Positions 15,834 through 24,280 of a DNA stretch of 36,465 nt are shown here, one piece after another (position 1 is the stretch's first letter; each line of letters opens with the position of its first letter). The translations under genes and the position numbers were made by a program. The DNA is taken from contig NZ_JAQTMS010000051.1 of the NCBI RefSeq assembly GCF_028714215.1, positions 1 to 36,465 on the forward strand, in the 5' to 3' direction. Source of the DNA: Rhodoferax sp. Its GTDB lineage: Bacteria > Pseudomonadota > Gammaproteobacteria > Burkholderiales > Burkholderiaceae_C. Under the pieces are notes generated by a model. It did not search any database and had not been told where the DNA came from. It saw nothing but the letters and a program-made list of their open reading frames with translations.

Positions 15834-16730
15834 ATGTCCCCCAATCTGCACCCCATGATCAATGTGGCCGTCAAGGCCGCCCGCACCGCCGGTTCCATCA
15901 TCAACCGCGCCGCACTGGACGTCGAGGCGGTTCGCATCTCGCAAAAACAGGTCAATGACTTCGTCACCGAAGTCGATCACGCCGCCGAGCAGGCGATCAT
16001 CGAGACGCTGCTGGGTGCCTACCCCGGCCACGCCATCTGGGCCGAGGAATCGGGACCGGAACATGGCGCCCAGGACTCCGAGTTTGTCTGGATCATCGAT
16101 CCGCTGGACGGCACCACCAACTTCATCCACGGCCTGCCGATCTACTGCGTCAGCATTGCGCTGGCGGTCAAGGGCAAGATCGAACAAGCCGTCATTTACG
16201 ACCCCAGCCGCAACGACCTCTTTACCGCTACCAAGGGGCGTGGTGCCTACCTGAACGACCGCCGCATCCGCGTCTCCAAACGCATCCGCCTTCAGGAGTG
16301 CCTGATTTCCACCGGCTTCCCGTTCCGTCCGACCGATGATTTCAACAGCTACCTGCGCATGATGGGCGATGTCATGCAGCGTACCGCCGGCCTGCGCCGC
16401 CCGGGCGCCGCGGCGCTCGATCTGGCCTACGTCGCGGCCGGTTTCACCGACGGCTTTTTCGAGACCGGACTGCAACCCTGGGACGTGGCGGCAGGCTCCT
16501 TGCTGGTCACCGAAGCCGGCGGCCTGATGGGCAATTTCACGGGCGAGCCCGACTTCCTGGAGCAACATGAATGCCTGGCCGGCAGCCCTCGCGTGTACGG
16601 CCAATTGGTCAGCATTCTGGGCAAATACAGCAAGTTTGCCAACGTTGCGGAGAAAGCCGCGGCGCAGCAGGCGGTGGCCGAACTGGCTGCGGACCAAGGC
16701 GTTTTGGCAAACGCCAACGGCCTGGGCTGA
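15834..16730 (+). CDS. suhB: Inositol-1-monophosphatase family protein
   Basis: The 298-residue protein has the metal/phosphate sites of the family: [12 protein letters not shown] (~41-52), WAEESGPE (~69), [25 protein letters not shown] (~86-110, the Asp-Pro-Leu-Asp-Gly-Thr core) and [19 protein letters not shown] (~214-232). SuhB removes phosphate from inositol-1-phosphate and also takes part in rRNA antitermination with Nus factors in E. coli. The C-terminus is ~30 residues longer than E. coli SuhB and Ala-rich. The ribosome binding site is weak. The gene faces the Bug receptor gene with a 40-bp gap. Confidence 0.94.
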   Translation: MSPNLHPMINVAVKAARTAGSIINRAALDVEAVRISQKQVNDFVTEVDHAAEQAIIETLLGAYPGHAIWAEESGPEHGAQDSEFVWIIDPLDGTTNFIHGLPIYCVSIALAVKGKIEQAVIYDPSRNDLFTATKGRGAYLNDRRIRVSKRIRLQECLISTGFPFRPTDDFNSYLRMMGDVMQRTAGLRRPGAAALDLAYVAAGFTDGFFETGLQPWDVAAGSLLVTEAGGLMGNFTGEPDFLEQHECLAGSPRVYGQLVSILGKYSKFANVAEKAAAQQAVAELAADQGVLANANGLG

Positions 16731-16738
16731 ACCGCCGC

Positions 16739-16763
16739 CGGTGGCCCGGCAATCAGGCCACTG
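16739..16763. terminator. Hairpin between convergent suhB and Bug genes
   Basis: GTGGCC (16741-16746) and GGCCAC (16756-16761), extendable by a wobble and one C-G pair, form a hairpin in the 40-bp gap between stops. There is no T run; it may stop or insulate both transcripts. Confidence 0.45.
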
Positions 16764-16770
16764 ACGGCGT

Positions 16771-17760
16771 TCAGTCGGCGTAGATGCCGGCTTTGCGGAT
16801 CACCGGACCCCATTTGGCGATCTCCGCCTCCAACTGGCTCTTCAGGCCGGCCGGCGTCACCTTGTCCATGGGCGCGATGTCGGAACTCAGGTCCGCCATG
16901 CGCTGCTTCACCACCGGGTCCTGCAGCGCGGCCCGCAAGGCCACGTTGATTTTTTCCAGCACCGGTTGCGGCGTGCCCTTGGGCGCATAAATCCCGTGCC
17001 AGACCTTGACTTCAAAACCTTTCAAACCCTGCTCGTCCAGCGTCGGCACATTGGGTAAAACACTCAGGCGCTTGAGCGAGGTCACACCGTAAACCTTGAC
17101 CCGGCCGTCCTTGATCATGGGCACCGTTGTGGTGGTCTGATCGCACAGCAGATCCACCTGGCCGCCCAATAAATCGTTCATGGCCGGCCCGGTGCCCTTG
17201 TACGGAATGGTGTTGAGTTCGACCCCGATCTGGCTCATGAACAGCAGACCGCACAGGTGCGACACCGCCCCCAGCCCGGCGTTGGCGAGTGAAATCTTGT
17301 CCTTGTGAGCCCGCACATAAGCTTCCAGTTCCTTGAAGTTGGCGGCCGGAAAGTCCTTGCGCGCCAGCAAGGTCATGGGCACATCGACCACCTGGCCTAT
17401 GTATTCAAAGTCCTTCAAGGGATCGAACGACAGCTTCTTGTACAAAGCCGGTGCCGTGGACATGCCCAGGTGGTGAATGAACAGCGTGTAGCCGTTGGGC
17501 GTCGCACGGGCCACGCGGGCACCGGCGATGGTGCCGCCGGCACCCACCGTGTTTTCTATCAGCACCGTCTGACCCAGCGACTTGCCCATGGGAACTGCAA
17601 TCAGACGGGCCACCAGATCGGTCGGTCCGCCGGCCGCGAACGGCACCACCAGCGTCACCGGTTTTTCCGGCCAGGCGGTCTGGCTGAGAACCGGCGAATT
17701 CGCGCCCAGGCCCAGCGCCGCCAGGGCTGCCATCAGCAGGGTTTTGAACTTCAGTTTCAT
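16771..17760 (-). CDS. Bug/TctC-family periplasmic solute-binding protein
   Basis: The 329-residue protein has a Sec signal (first ~26 residues, ending SPVLSQ) followed by WPEKPVTLVVPFAAGGPTDLVAR, the mark of Bordetella uptake gene (Bug/TctC) receptors. GAGGTIAGARVARATPNGYT and SLANAGLGAVSHLCG follow at the expected places. These receptors bind small carboxylates, usually for tripartite tricarboxylate (TctAB) carriers; no tctAB is in the window, which is common since such genes are often orphan. It is the last gene of the CoA-ester cluster, 122 bp after the lyase. A dicarboxylate such as itaconate or mesaconate is a plausible ligand. GAGGAAG precedes the start. Confidence 0.93.
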   Translation of the reverse strand: MKLKFKTLLMAALAALGLGANSPVLSQTAWPEKPVTLVVPFAAGGPTDLVARLIAVPMGKSLGQTVLIENTVGAGGTIAGARVARATPNGYTLFIHHLGMSTAPALYKKLSFDPLKDFEYIGQVVDVPMTLLARKDFPAANFKELEAYVRAHKDKISLANAGLGAVSHLCGLLFMSQIGVELNTIPYKGTGPAMNDLLGGQVDLLCDQTTTTVPMIKDGRVKVYGVTSLKRLSVLPNVPTLDEQGLKGFEVKVWHGIYAPKGTPQPVLEKINVALRAALQDPVVKQRMADLSSDIAPMDKVTPAGLKSQLEAEIAKWGPVIRKAGIYAD

Positions 17761-17882
17761 CGGGTCTTCCTCGCAATAAGTTGGGTTATCGATACTGCTC
17801 CGACGTGCCTACAGCCGTCCTGCATCGGGTCTGATTTTGCGCACGAATGGAACAACCTGTAACCGGAAAAACCCTGCCCGGC

Positions 17883-18776
17883 CTACCGATCCGGCTGAAC
17901 GACCCCGACTCCGTCCGCCGCGGTCCGACGGCTCTGCACCAGCGTGCGCCGGGCCAGTCGCAACACCGGCGCATCGACCATGCGGCCATCCAGGCTGAAG
18001 ACGCCACCGCCGGCCGCTTCGAACGCCGCCAGCACGCGCTGCGCCCACTCCAGCTCAGCAGCACTGGGCGCAAAGGCCGCATTCACGCTGGCCACCTGCG
18101 TCGGGTGGATGCACAGCTTGGCAGCAAAACCAGCGCGCCGGCTGCGTGCCGTGTCGAACTGCAATTGAAGCGGGTCCTTGATGTTGGCCGTGACACCATC
18201 GATGGCCGGCGCCAGACCGGCGCGCCGTGCCGCCATCACCAGCGCCAGACGCACTGGCAGCAGTTCGGCTTCATCGGCTGCGCAGGCCAGTCCCAGGTCG
18301 GCCTGAAAATCAAGGTTGCCAAAGGCCAGCCGCAGCACCTGCGGCGCATTGGCCAGCGCGTCCACGGCGTCCAGGCCGGCCAGCGATTCCACCAGCGGCA
18401 GCAGCGCGCAGCCTGGCCCCAGACGCTGCGCCAATTGCTGCAATACGACGGCCGACTCCGCCTTGGGCAGCATGACGGCGCACAAGCCCTGTCCGACCAG
18501 CGACTGGAGCAGGTTCAGGTCCTCTTCAAACCAGGGCGTGCCGGCGGCGTTGATGCGCAGCACCACCCGCGTTTTGTCGCTGCTGGTGAAACCAGCAAAC
18601 GCAGTCGCCAACTGCTGACGGGCGGCCAACTTTTCACTCGGTGCCACCGCGTCTTCCAGGTCGATGATGACGGCGTCGGCGCCGCAACTCAGCGCCTTGG
18701 CGAAACGCTCGGGACGATTCGCCGGCACGAACAGAAACGAGCGTGCCGCGACCAGTGCACTGAACCCGCCACTCAT
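17883..18776 (-). CDS. CitE-like (HpcH/HpaI) CoA-ester lyase, candidate citramalyl-CoA lyase
   Basis: The 297-residue protein starts MSGGFSALVAARSFLFVPANRPERF, typical of CitE-type lyases, then shows VIIDLEDAVAP (~42-52, metal-binding acids), RINAAGTPW (~81), LPLVESLAGL (~130) and LAFGNLDFQADLG (~153). The late AKLCIHPTQV (~222) is the family's CoA-site motif. Members cleave citramalyl-, malyl- or beta-methylmalyl-CoA. Given its neighbours I infer (S)-citramalyl-CoA lyase (acetyl-CoA plus pyruvate, Ccl-like). ATG 18776 overlaps the stop of the MmgE/PrpD gene (ATGA), which makes it better than the longer frame to 18827. Confidence 0.9.
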   Translation of the reverse strand: MSGGFSALVAARSFLFVPANRPERFAKALSCGADAVIIDLEDAVAPSEKLAARQQLATAFAGFTSSDKTRVVLRINAAGTPWFEEDLNLLQSLVGQGLCAVMLPKAESAVVLQQLAQRLGPGCALLPLVESLAGLDAVDALANAPQVLRLAFGNLDFQADLGLACAADEAELLPVRLALVMAARRAGLAPAIDGVTANIKDPLQLQFDTARSRRAGFAAKLCIHPTQVASVNAAFAPSAAELEWAQRVLAAFEAAGGGVFSLDGRMVDAPVLRLARRTLVQSRRTAADGVGVVQPDR

Positions 18777-20161
18777 GACGCAGGCTCCAGCAATGTCCCG
18801 ACCCGTGGCCAGCCGGCCACCTGCCACAGCGCGTTCACGGCCGCCTGCATCTCGGGGGCCGTCGCAGCGCCGCTGAAGGCGGCCAGACGCAGCGCCTTGG
18901 CCTCTATTTCAGCGCGGCTGAGGGTGTTACCGGGGTCGCCCTTGGGCTCATCGACACGCCCTTGCAGCACGCGACCATCGGTGGTGTAAACCGTCACCTT
19001 GCCGATCCAGCGTTGCGGATAAGCGGCGTCCACTTCGGCGTCGAGCTGCATTTGAACCCGGTCACGCAGCGCCACGGTGACCGGATCCTGAAAATGCTGT
19101 GCAAACTCCGCCAAGCCGGCCTGCCCAAAGCGCGCCACCAGCGCCAGCACCGTGCCCATGGAAAACTTGCTCTGATGCACCGTTGTGGGCCTCTGCACCG
19201 GTCCCAGCACATCGATGGCACCCTGGTGCACATGCGCGACCACCCGGGCCAAATCCTCCTCCTGCAAACGGTGGGTCTGCATGACTTGCAACAAGGCATC
19301 GGCCGCCGGGTGCGTGTGGCGACAACAGGCGTGGTATTTGAAGGACGTCTCCAGGGTGGCCCAGCGGGTACCCAGGCCTTCCGTCAACTTGGCCGGATCG
19401 GCGTCGCTGGACATGCCGGCCGCCATGCCCTGGGGCCCTTCCAGGATTTGCGCAGCACCGGTAAAACCGTCCTGCGCCAGGTAGGCGGCCATCAAACCGG
19501 CCGCCGCCGCGTGGGCCGTGTGCAGCTGCTTGCTGTCGGCGCCGCTGCGCAGAAACTCCCACAAACCGGCCGCCTGCGTGCCGGCCGAGCCGAAGGCATG
19601 CTGCATCTGCGCGGCGTTCAGCGCCAGCAGATGACCGACCGCCGCGGCTGCCGCCAGCGTGCCGGCGGTGCCGGTGGTATGAAACACCTTGTAGTGCGAG
19701 CGGCCGAGGAATTCGCCGACCCGGATACCCACTTCATAGCCCGCCACCGAAGCCGTCAGCAACTGCGCGCCACTGGCACCGATCGCCTGGGCCACCGCCA
19801 GCGCCGCCGGGAACACCACCGTGGCCGGGTGAAAGACGGAACCGTTGTGCACATCGTCCTGCTCCGCCACATGCGAGGCGGCGGCGTTGGCCATGGCCGC
19901 CAGGTACGGGCTGCTGCGGGCACGCTGGAGAATCACCTCCGACGCTCCGGCCGGCGGCGTGTCGCAGCCCGGCACGGCTTGCGGCCCCATGGCCAGGGCA
20001 AAGCGCGTGATGCTGTCCACCGGGCGAGCACCGTGGCCGGCCAGCACCGAGCCAAACCAGTCGACCAGAAGCTCTTCCGCCTTGCGCAGCACCGGCGCGG
20101 GAACGGCGTCAAAGCGCAGGTTGGAGGCGAACGCGGCGAGTTGGGCAGTGGGCGATTTCAT
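18773..20161 (-). CDS. MmgE/PrpD family protein
   Basis: The 462-residue protein matches MmgE/PrpD: an N-terminal helical domain with LLVDWFGSVLAGHGAR, EQDDVHNGSVFHPATVVFPAALAVAQ (~108-133) and VAGYEVGIRVGEFLG (~145). A C-terminal lid follows with KYHACCRHTHPAADAL (~292) and SKFSMGTVLALVA. Known members are 2-methylcitrate dehydratase and cis-aconitate decarboxylase, so it could isomerise, dehydrate or decarboxylate a tricarboxylic or branched acid. An equivalent gene (PA0881) sits in the P. aeruginosa itaconate cluster with unclear role. AAGGAAA precedes ATG 20161. It overlaps the lyase gene by 4 bases and follows the CoA-transferase by 25 bp. Confidence 0.9.
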   Translation of the reverse strand: MKSPTAQLAAFASNLRFDAVPAPVLRKAEELLVDWFGSVLAGHGARPVDSITRFALAMGPQAVPGCDTPPAGASEVILQRARSSPYLAAMANAAASHVAEQDDVHNGSVFHPATVVFPAALAVAQAIGASGAQLLTASVAGYEVGIRVGEFLGRSHYKVFHTTGTAGTLAAAAAVGHLLALNAAQMQHAFGSAGTQAAGLWEFLRSGADSKQLHTAHAAAAGLMAAYLAQDGFTGAAQILEGPQGMAAGMSSDADPAKLTEGLGTRWATLETSFKYHACCRHTHPAADALLQVMQTHRLQEEDLARVVAHVHQGAIDVLGPVQRPTTVHQSKFSMGTVLALVARFGQAGLAEFAQHFQDPVTVALRDRVQMQLDAEVDAAYPQRWIGKVTVYTTDGRVLQGRVDEPKGDPGNTLSRAEIEAKALRLAAFSGAATAPEMQAAVNALWQVAGWPRVGTLLEPAS

Positions 20162-20186
20162 TTCAATTTCCTTCCGCGTCAAGGGG

Positions 20187-21371
20187 TCAAACAGCCCCGG
20201 CAGCGCGCAGGGCCGCAATGGCGTCGTCGCCCTGCCCCAGCTCGCGCAGAATGGCCTCGGTATGCTGGCCCACCGCCGGCACCGGGTCCATGCGGTAGTC
20301 GAAGGCGTTGCTGCGGCCCGGCGGCAGCAGGGCCGGAATGTCACCCGCCGGCGAGCCCACCGTTTGCCAGCGCTGGCGTGCCTGCAACTGCGGGTGCGCC
20401 CACAAGTCGGCCATGTCGTTCATGTGGGCGTTGGCGATCTGCGCCTGCTCCAGCCGCGCCATCACCTGCTCCGTGCTGCACTTGGCGAACGCAGCCAGGA
20501 TGATGGTCTGGAGCGCTTCACGGTGTTGGTTGCGACTGGCGTTGTTGGCAAAACGCGCATCGGTGGCGAGCGCCGCGTCCTGCAACACCAGCTCGCAAAA
20601 AACCTTCCATTCGCGCTCGTTCTGCAAGCCCAGCATCAGCGTGCCGCCGTCGCCCGCCGCGAACGGGCCGTAGGGGTAGATGCTGGCGTGCGAAGCCGCG
20701 CTGCGCGGTGGTGGAGGCGCGCCCTCGAACGCGTAGTACATCGGGTAGCCCATCCACTCGGCCAGCGACTCCAGCATGGAGACGTCGATATGACTGCCCT
20801 GCCCGGTCTTGCCGCGCAGCAACAGGGCCGACAGGATGCTGCTGTAGGCGTACATGGCGGCCGCGATGTCGGCCACCGAGTTGCCGGCCTTGCTGGGTGC
20901 CTCCGGCGTGCCGGTAACCGACAAAAAGCCGGCCTCGCTCTGGATCAGCAAGTCGTAGGCTTTCCTGTCGCGGTAAGGACCGTCCTCGCCATAGCCCGAA
21001 ATGTCGCAGACGATCAGCCGTGGGTGGTCTTGCTTCAACGCATCGAAAGAAAGTCCCATGCGCGCCGCCGCACCGGGCGCCAGGTTTTGCACCAGCACAT
21101 CGGCCTTGCCCAGCAACTGCATCAGCAGCGCCAGCGCCGCCGGCTGTTTCAGGTCCAGCGTCAGACTCTCCTTGGAACGGTTGGTCCAGACGAAATGCGA
21201 GGCCTGCCCTTTGACCCGCGTGTCGTAAGCACGCGCAAAGTCGCCGACGCCGGGACGCTCCACCTTGATCACCCGCGCCCCCAGATCGGCCAGCTGGCGC
21301 GTGCAGAACGGCGCGGCGATGGCGTGTTCCAGGGAGATGACGGTGAGGCCGTCAAGGGGTCTTTGTTTCAT
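20187..21371 (-). CDS. Class III (CaiB/BaiF) CoA-transferase, candidate itaconate CoA-transferase
   Basis: The 394-residue protein has the family III pattern: PLDGLTVISLEHAIAAPFC at the N-terminus, VIKVERPGVGDFAR (~34-47), FVWTNRSKESLTLDLK (~60-75), and GNSVADIAAAMYA (~163-175) with the Asp expected to form the acyl-CoA anhydride. These enzymes move CoA between carboxylic acids, often using succinyl-CoA. By context I infer an Ict-like enzyme activating itaconate or a related C5 acid. No Shine-Dalgarno is seen before ATG 21371, and the repeat mosaic begins directly upstream. Confidence 0.92.
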   Translation of the reverse strand: MKQRPLDGLTVISLEHAIAAPFCTRQLADLGARVIKVERPGVGDFARAYDTRVKGQASHFVWTNRSKESLTLDLKQPAALALLMQLLGKADVLVQNLAPGAAARMGLSFDALKQDHPRLIVCDISGYGEDGPYRDRKAYDLLIQSEAGFLSVTGTPEAPSKAGNSVADIAAAMYAYSSILSALLLRGKTGQGSHIDVSMLESLAEWMGYPMYYAFEGAPPPPRSAASHASIYPYGPFAAGDGGTLMLGLQNEREWKVFCELVLQDAALATDARFANNASRNQHREALQTIILAAFAKCSTEQVMARLEQAQIANAHMNDMADLWAHPQLQARQRWQTVGSPAGDIPALLPPGRSNAFDYRMDPVPAVGQHTEAILRELGQGDDAIAALRAAGAV

Positions 21372-21981
21372 TCAAATTTACTTTTTGAAAAACTGTTCAT
21401 CCCATCCGTCCTGCAAGCCGGGTCTCGCCCCGGCAGGCGAGGTACTTTTCTTTGCTTCGCCAAAGAAAAGTACCCAAAAGAAAGGCGAGCCGACGTCAGG
21501 GCCGCTGCGCGGTTCCTTGCGCTGCTCGCAGCCAGCGGGGTCTGTCGCGAACTCGCTTCGCTCAAACATGCGCCAGCCCTTAACCCGCTGACTGCTGCGC
21601 TGCTCAGCCCTGCCTCAACGGCGTGGGGGAGATGTCCAACTTCGACGCAGTGGCATTGCGGCGGCGCGGTGGGTTGCATCGCTTCGCTCGCAACGGCGGT
21701 ATTGGCTTTGTTTCCGCCGTTATGAGGAGGCGAGTAGCGCAGGGACGGGCGGATCAGGGGCGCAGATGTTTGAGCCCGCAGGGCGAGTTTCTGCGCACCC
21801 CGCCCGGCCCGAGCAACGCAGCGTACCGGCGCAAAGCGCCGGGCGACGAATCCGGCTCGCCTTTTCTTTGGTGACTTTCTTTTGGCGAAGCAAAAGAAAG
21901 TTACTGCGCTGTCGGGCGCACATCCCGACGACCCCCGGTGGGAGACCCGGCCTATCGCGCAATCAAAAAACAAACCAGGCA
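21372..21981. repeat. Intergenic repeat mosaic between CoA-transferase and acyl-CoA dehydrogenase
   Basis: No gene is supported in these 610 bp. Near the left end GGTACTTTTCTTTG and its complement form a perfect 14-bp hairpin (21441-21474) with loop CTTCGC. Near the right end GTGACTTTCTTTTG and CAAAAGAAAGTTAC pair with one wobble (21871-21904), loop GCGAAG. The loops are complementary and the two ends are related in inverted orientation. The centre is GC-rich and full of gctgcgc/gcgcagc words. Reading frames crossing it share no recognisable domain. It looks like a repetitive or palindromic element dispersed in such genomes. Confidence 0.75.
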
Positions 21982-23145
21982 TCAAAACGACCTCGGCAAC
22001 CCGAGAATATGTTCGGCCACATAGGAATAAATCATGTTGGTCGAAATCGGCGCCACCTGGTACAGCCGGGTCTCGCGAAACTTGCGCTCGACGTCGTATT
22101 CATTGGCAAAACCGAAGCCGCCGTGGAACTGGATGCAGGCGTTGGCGGCTTCCCAACTGGCTTTCGCCGCCAGGTACTTGGCCATGTTGGCCTGGGCGCC
22201 GCAGGGCTGGCCGGCGTCGAACAAGCGGCACGCCTCCCAGCGCATCAGGTCGGCCGCCGCTACTTCGATGTAAGCGTCGGCAATCGGAAACTGCACGCCC
22301 TGGTTCTGGCCGATAGCGCGACCGAACACCACCCGTTCGTTGACGTATTTGGTGACACGGTCCAGGAACCAGTAGCCGTCGCCAATGCATTCGGCGGCGA
22401 TCAGGGTGCGTTCGGCGTTCAGTCCGTCCAGGATGTACTTGAAGCCTTGACCTTCCTCGCCGATCAGGTTTTCCTGCGGGATCTCCAGGTTCTCGAAGAA
22501 CAGTTCGTTGGTCTCGTGGTTCACCATGTTGGGAATCGGCCGCACCGTCATGCCCGATCTTTCGGCCTGGCGCAAGTCGACCAGGAAGATCGACATGCCT
22601 TCGGACTTCTTCTTCACCTCGGCCAGCGGCGTGGTGCGCGCCAGCAGGATCATCCAGTCGGAATGCTGCACGCGCGAGATCCAGACTTTCTGCCCGTTGA
22701 CCACATAGCGGTCGCCGCTCTTGACGGCCATGGTCTTGATTTTGGTGGTGTCGGTGCCGGTGCTGGGCTCGGTCACACCCATGGACTGCAAACGCCATTC
22801 GCCGCTGGCGATTTTGGGCAGGTACAGCTCTTTCTGCGCCCTGGAGCCGTGGCGCAACAAGGTGCCCATGTTGTACATCTGGCCGTGGCAGGCGCCCGAG
22901 TTGCCGCCGCTGCGGTTGATCTCTTCCATGATGACCGAGGCCTCTGCCAGGCCCAGGCCGGAGCCGCCATATTCAGCCGGGATCAGCGCCGCCAGCCAGC
23001 CGGCCCGGGTCAGCGCGTCAACAAAGGCTTCCGGGTAGCCGCGCTGCGCATCGATCGTGCGGTGGTATTCGTCGGGGAAACCGGCGCACAGGGCACGCAC
23101 GGCGTCGCGGATCTCCTGGTACTGGTCGGGGGTGGTTTTGATCAT
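21982..23145 (-). CDS. Acyl-CoA dehydrogenase family protein
   Basis: The 387-residue flavoprotein has the acyl-CoA dehydrogenase layout: an N-terminal helical domain (YQEIRDAVRALCAGFPDEY), a beta domain with SMGVTEPSTGTDTTKIKTMA (~124-143) and QKVWISRVQHSDWMILLART (~153-172), then C-terminal helices with NACIQFHGGFGFANEYDVERKFRET. The usual catalytic Glu in the Y-E-G-T segment is not seen; the region reads YQVAPISTNMI. The frame runs to 23349 but the upstream part is read through the hydratase gene; ATG 23145 begins the family match. It follows the hydratase by 31 bp. The substrate is presumably a C4-C6 acyl-CoA tied to the same pathway; an equivalent (PA0879) occurs in the P. aeruginosa itaconate cluster. 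Confidence 0.91.
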   Translation of the reverse strand: MIKTTPDQYQEIRDAVRALCAGFPDEYHRTIDAQRGYPEAFVDALTRAGWLAALIPAEYGGSGLGLAEASVIMEEINRSGGNSGACHGQMYNMGTLLRHGSRAQKELYLPKIASGEWRLQSMGVTEPSTGTDTTKIKTMAVKSGDRYVVNGQKVWISRVQHSDWMILLARTTPLAEVKKKSEGMSIFLVDLRQAERSGMTVRPIPNMVNHETNELFFENLEIPQENLIGEEGQGFKYILDGLNAERTLIAAECIGDGYWFLDRVTKYVNERVVFGRAIGQNQGVQFPIADAYIEVAAADLMRWEACRLFDAGQPCGAQANMAKYLAAKASWEAANACIQFHGGFGFANEYDVERKFRETRLYQVAPISTNMIYSYVAEHILGLPRSF

Positions 23146-23176
23146 GGTCTTTGTCGGTCTTTGGCTGGCCGGCCAC

Positions 23177-24166
23177 TCAGGCGATTTCCGCCCTGCCCTG
23201 CATGGTGAGCCAGCCTTCATGGTCTTGGGCCCACAGCCGCACGCTCTTGCCATCGCTTGAAGCCTGGCCCATGAGCCGGAACGGATGCAGATCGAAAGTC
23301 GGCCGCAGCGCCTTGAAGTCGAACGACTTGACGAAGGCCTGCGGCGCATGGCGCCGCAACAGATCGACCAGCAGTGTGGCGATCAAGGGGCCGTGGACAA
23401 TCAGGCCCGGGTAGCCCTCGACCTCGGTCACATACTTGCGGTCGTAGTGGATGCGGTGGCCGTTGAAGGTCAGCGCCGAGTAGCGAAACAGCAGCACATC
23501 GTCGGGCACAATCTCGCGCTGCCAGGCAGCACTCTGCTCAGCGGCGATCGGCATCGGCATCGGCACCGGGTCGCCGGCCTGGCCGAGAGGCGACGGGCCG
23601 CCCCTAGCCGCGAGAGCCCCCTCGGGGGGCAGCGAGGACACGCCAGTGCCGAGCGTGGGGGCCTGTGCAGCGCGATAGACGATGTCGTGCTCTTCCGTCA
23701 GGGCCAGGCCCTTGGCGTTATGAACCTCATGCTTCACCAGGACGAACAGCAGATCACCGCTGCGCCCGGCCTTGTGCGTGACCGATTCGATGCGTGAGAT
23801 GCGCCGCACCGCATCACCCAGACGCAGCGGATTTTCGGGCAGCCATTTCAGCCGACCACCGGCCCACATGCGTCGCGGCAACGGCACCGGCGGCAGGAAG
23901 CCGCCGCGTTTGGCGTGACCGTCGGGTCCGATCTCGCTCTGGCGCGGCCGCGGCAAAAAATACAGCCAGTGCCACAAGGGCGGCAACACGGTAACTCCCG
24001 GCAGCGGCAAGGCGTCGTCGCGGTCCAGCGTGGCCGACAACGCCCGCAGCGGCGCGGCCGTGATGTCGTCGCTGAGGGTTTCGGTCCTGCCAACCCAAGT
24101 TTGCAGGTGGGCCAGCGTGGCGGTGCTCAAGGTTCGGGTGTCGTCGTTCAGGGCAGAACTGCACAT
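23177..24166 (-). CDS. MaoC/FAS1-like CoA-ester hydratase, candidate itaconyl-CoA hydratase
   Basis: The 329-residue protein is a two-part hot-dog hydratase (HTD2 or FAS1-like dehydratase type): an N-terminal part with LPPLWHWLYFLPRPRQSEIGPDGHAKRGGFLPPVPLPRRMWAGG-type family residues (~62-104) and a C-terminal part with FRYSALTFNGHRIHYDRKY (~227-245) and VHGPLIATLL (~257-266). The NGHRIHYD stretch is the hydratase active-site motif. The family includes mesaconyl-C4-CoA and itaconyl-CoA hydratases. Residues ~169-200 (GVSSLPPEGALAARGG and on) are low-complexity and look inserted. GGAG precedes ATG 24166. It is the first gene of the cluster. Confidence 0.88.
   Translation of the reverse strand: MCSSALNDDTRTLSTATLAHLQTWVGRTETLSDDITAAPLRALSATLDRDDALPLPGVTVLPPLWHWLYFLPRPRQSEIGPDGHAKRGGFLPPVPLPRRMWAGGRLKWLPENPLRLGDAVRRISRIESVTHKAGRSGDLLFVLVKHEVHNAKGLALTEEHDIVYRAAQAPTLGTGVSSLPPEGALAARGGPSPLGQAGDPVPMPMPIAAEQSAAWQREIVPDDVLLFRYSALTFNGHRIHYDRKYVTEVEGYPGLIVHGPLIATLLVDLLRRHAPQAFVKSFDFKALRPTFDLHPFRLMGQASSDGKSVRLWAQDHEGWLTMQGRAEIA
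23567..23662. repeat. Probable palindromic repeat inserted in frame in the hydratase gene
   Basis: About 96 bp inside the coding sequence holds a tight hairpin, GCCCCC/GGGGGC (23616-23629), and the tail gcgaggacacgcc...gtgggg, with composition unlike the rest of the gene. It encodes Gly/Pro/Ala/Ser-rich residues ~169-200 between the two hot-dog halves. I recall closely similar GC-rich palindromes between genes in Comamonadaceae; this needs a search. No second copy was seen in this window. Confidence 0.5.
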
Positions 24167-24280
24167 GTTGTCGTCTCCACAAGGCTACAGGGTCGCGGGA
24201 GCGGCGCCAACCCTGGCCTGAAGAGCGCAGGGCGTGCGCCGGGACGCCGCCGGCCGGGTCGGCCCGCCAACTGACGGGCG

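Noticed and set aside
21368..21985. 205-residue frame filling the repeat mosaic
   Set aside because: Low-complexity Arg/Ser/Ala sequence coded by hairpin DNA; no domain.
18962..23208. Long plus-strand frames 18962-20503, 19845-21725 and 21766-23208
   Set aside because: Antisense to MmgE/PrpD, CoA-transferase and dehydrogenase genes and to the repeat mosaic; no recognisable domain.
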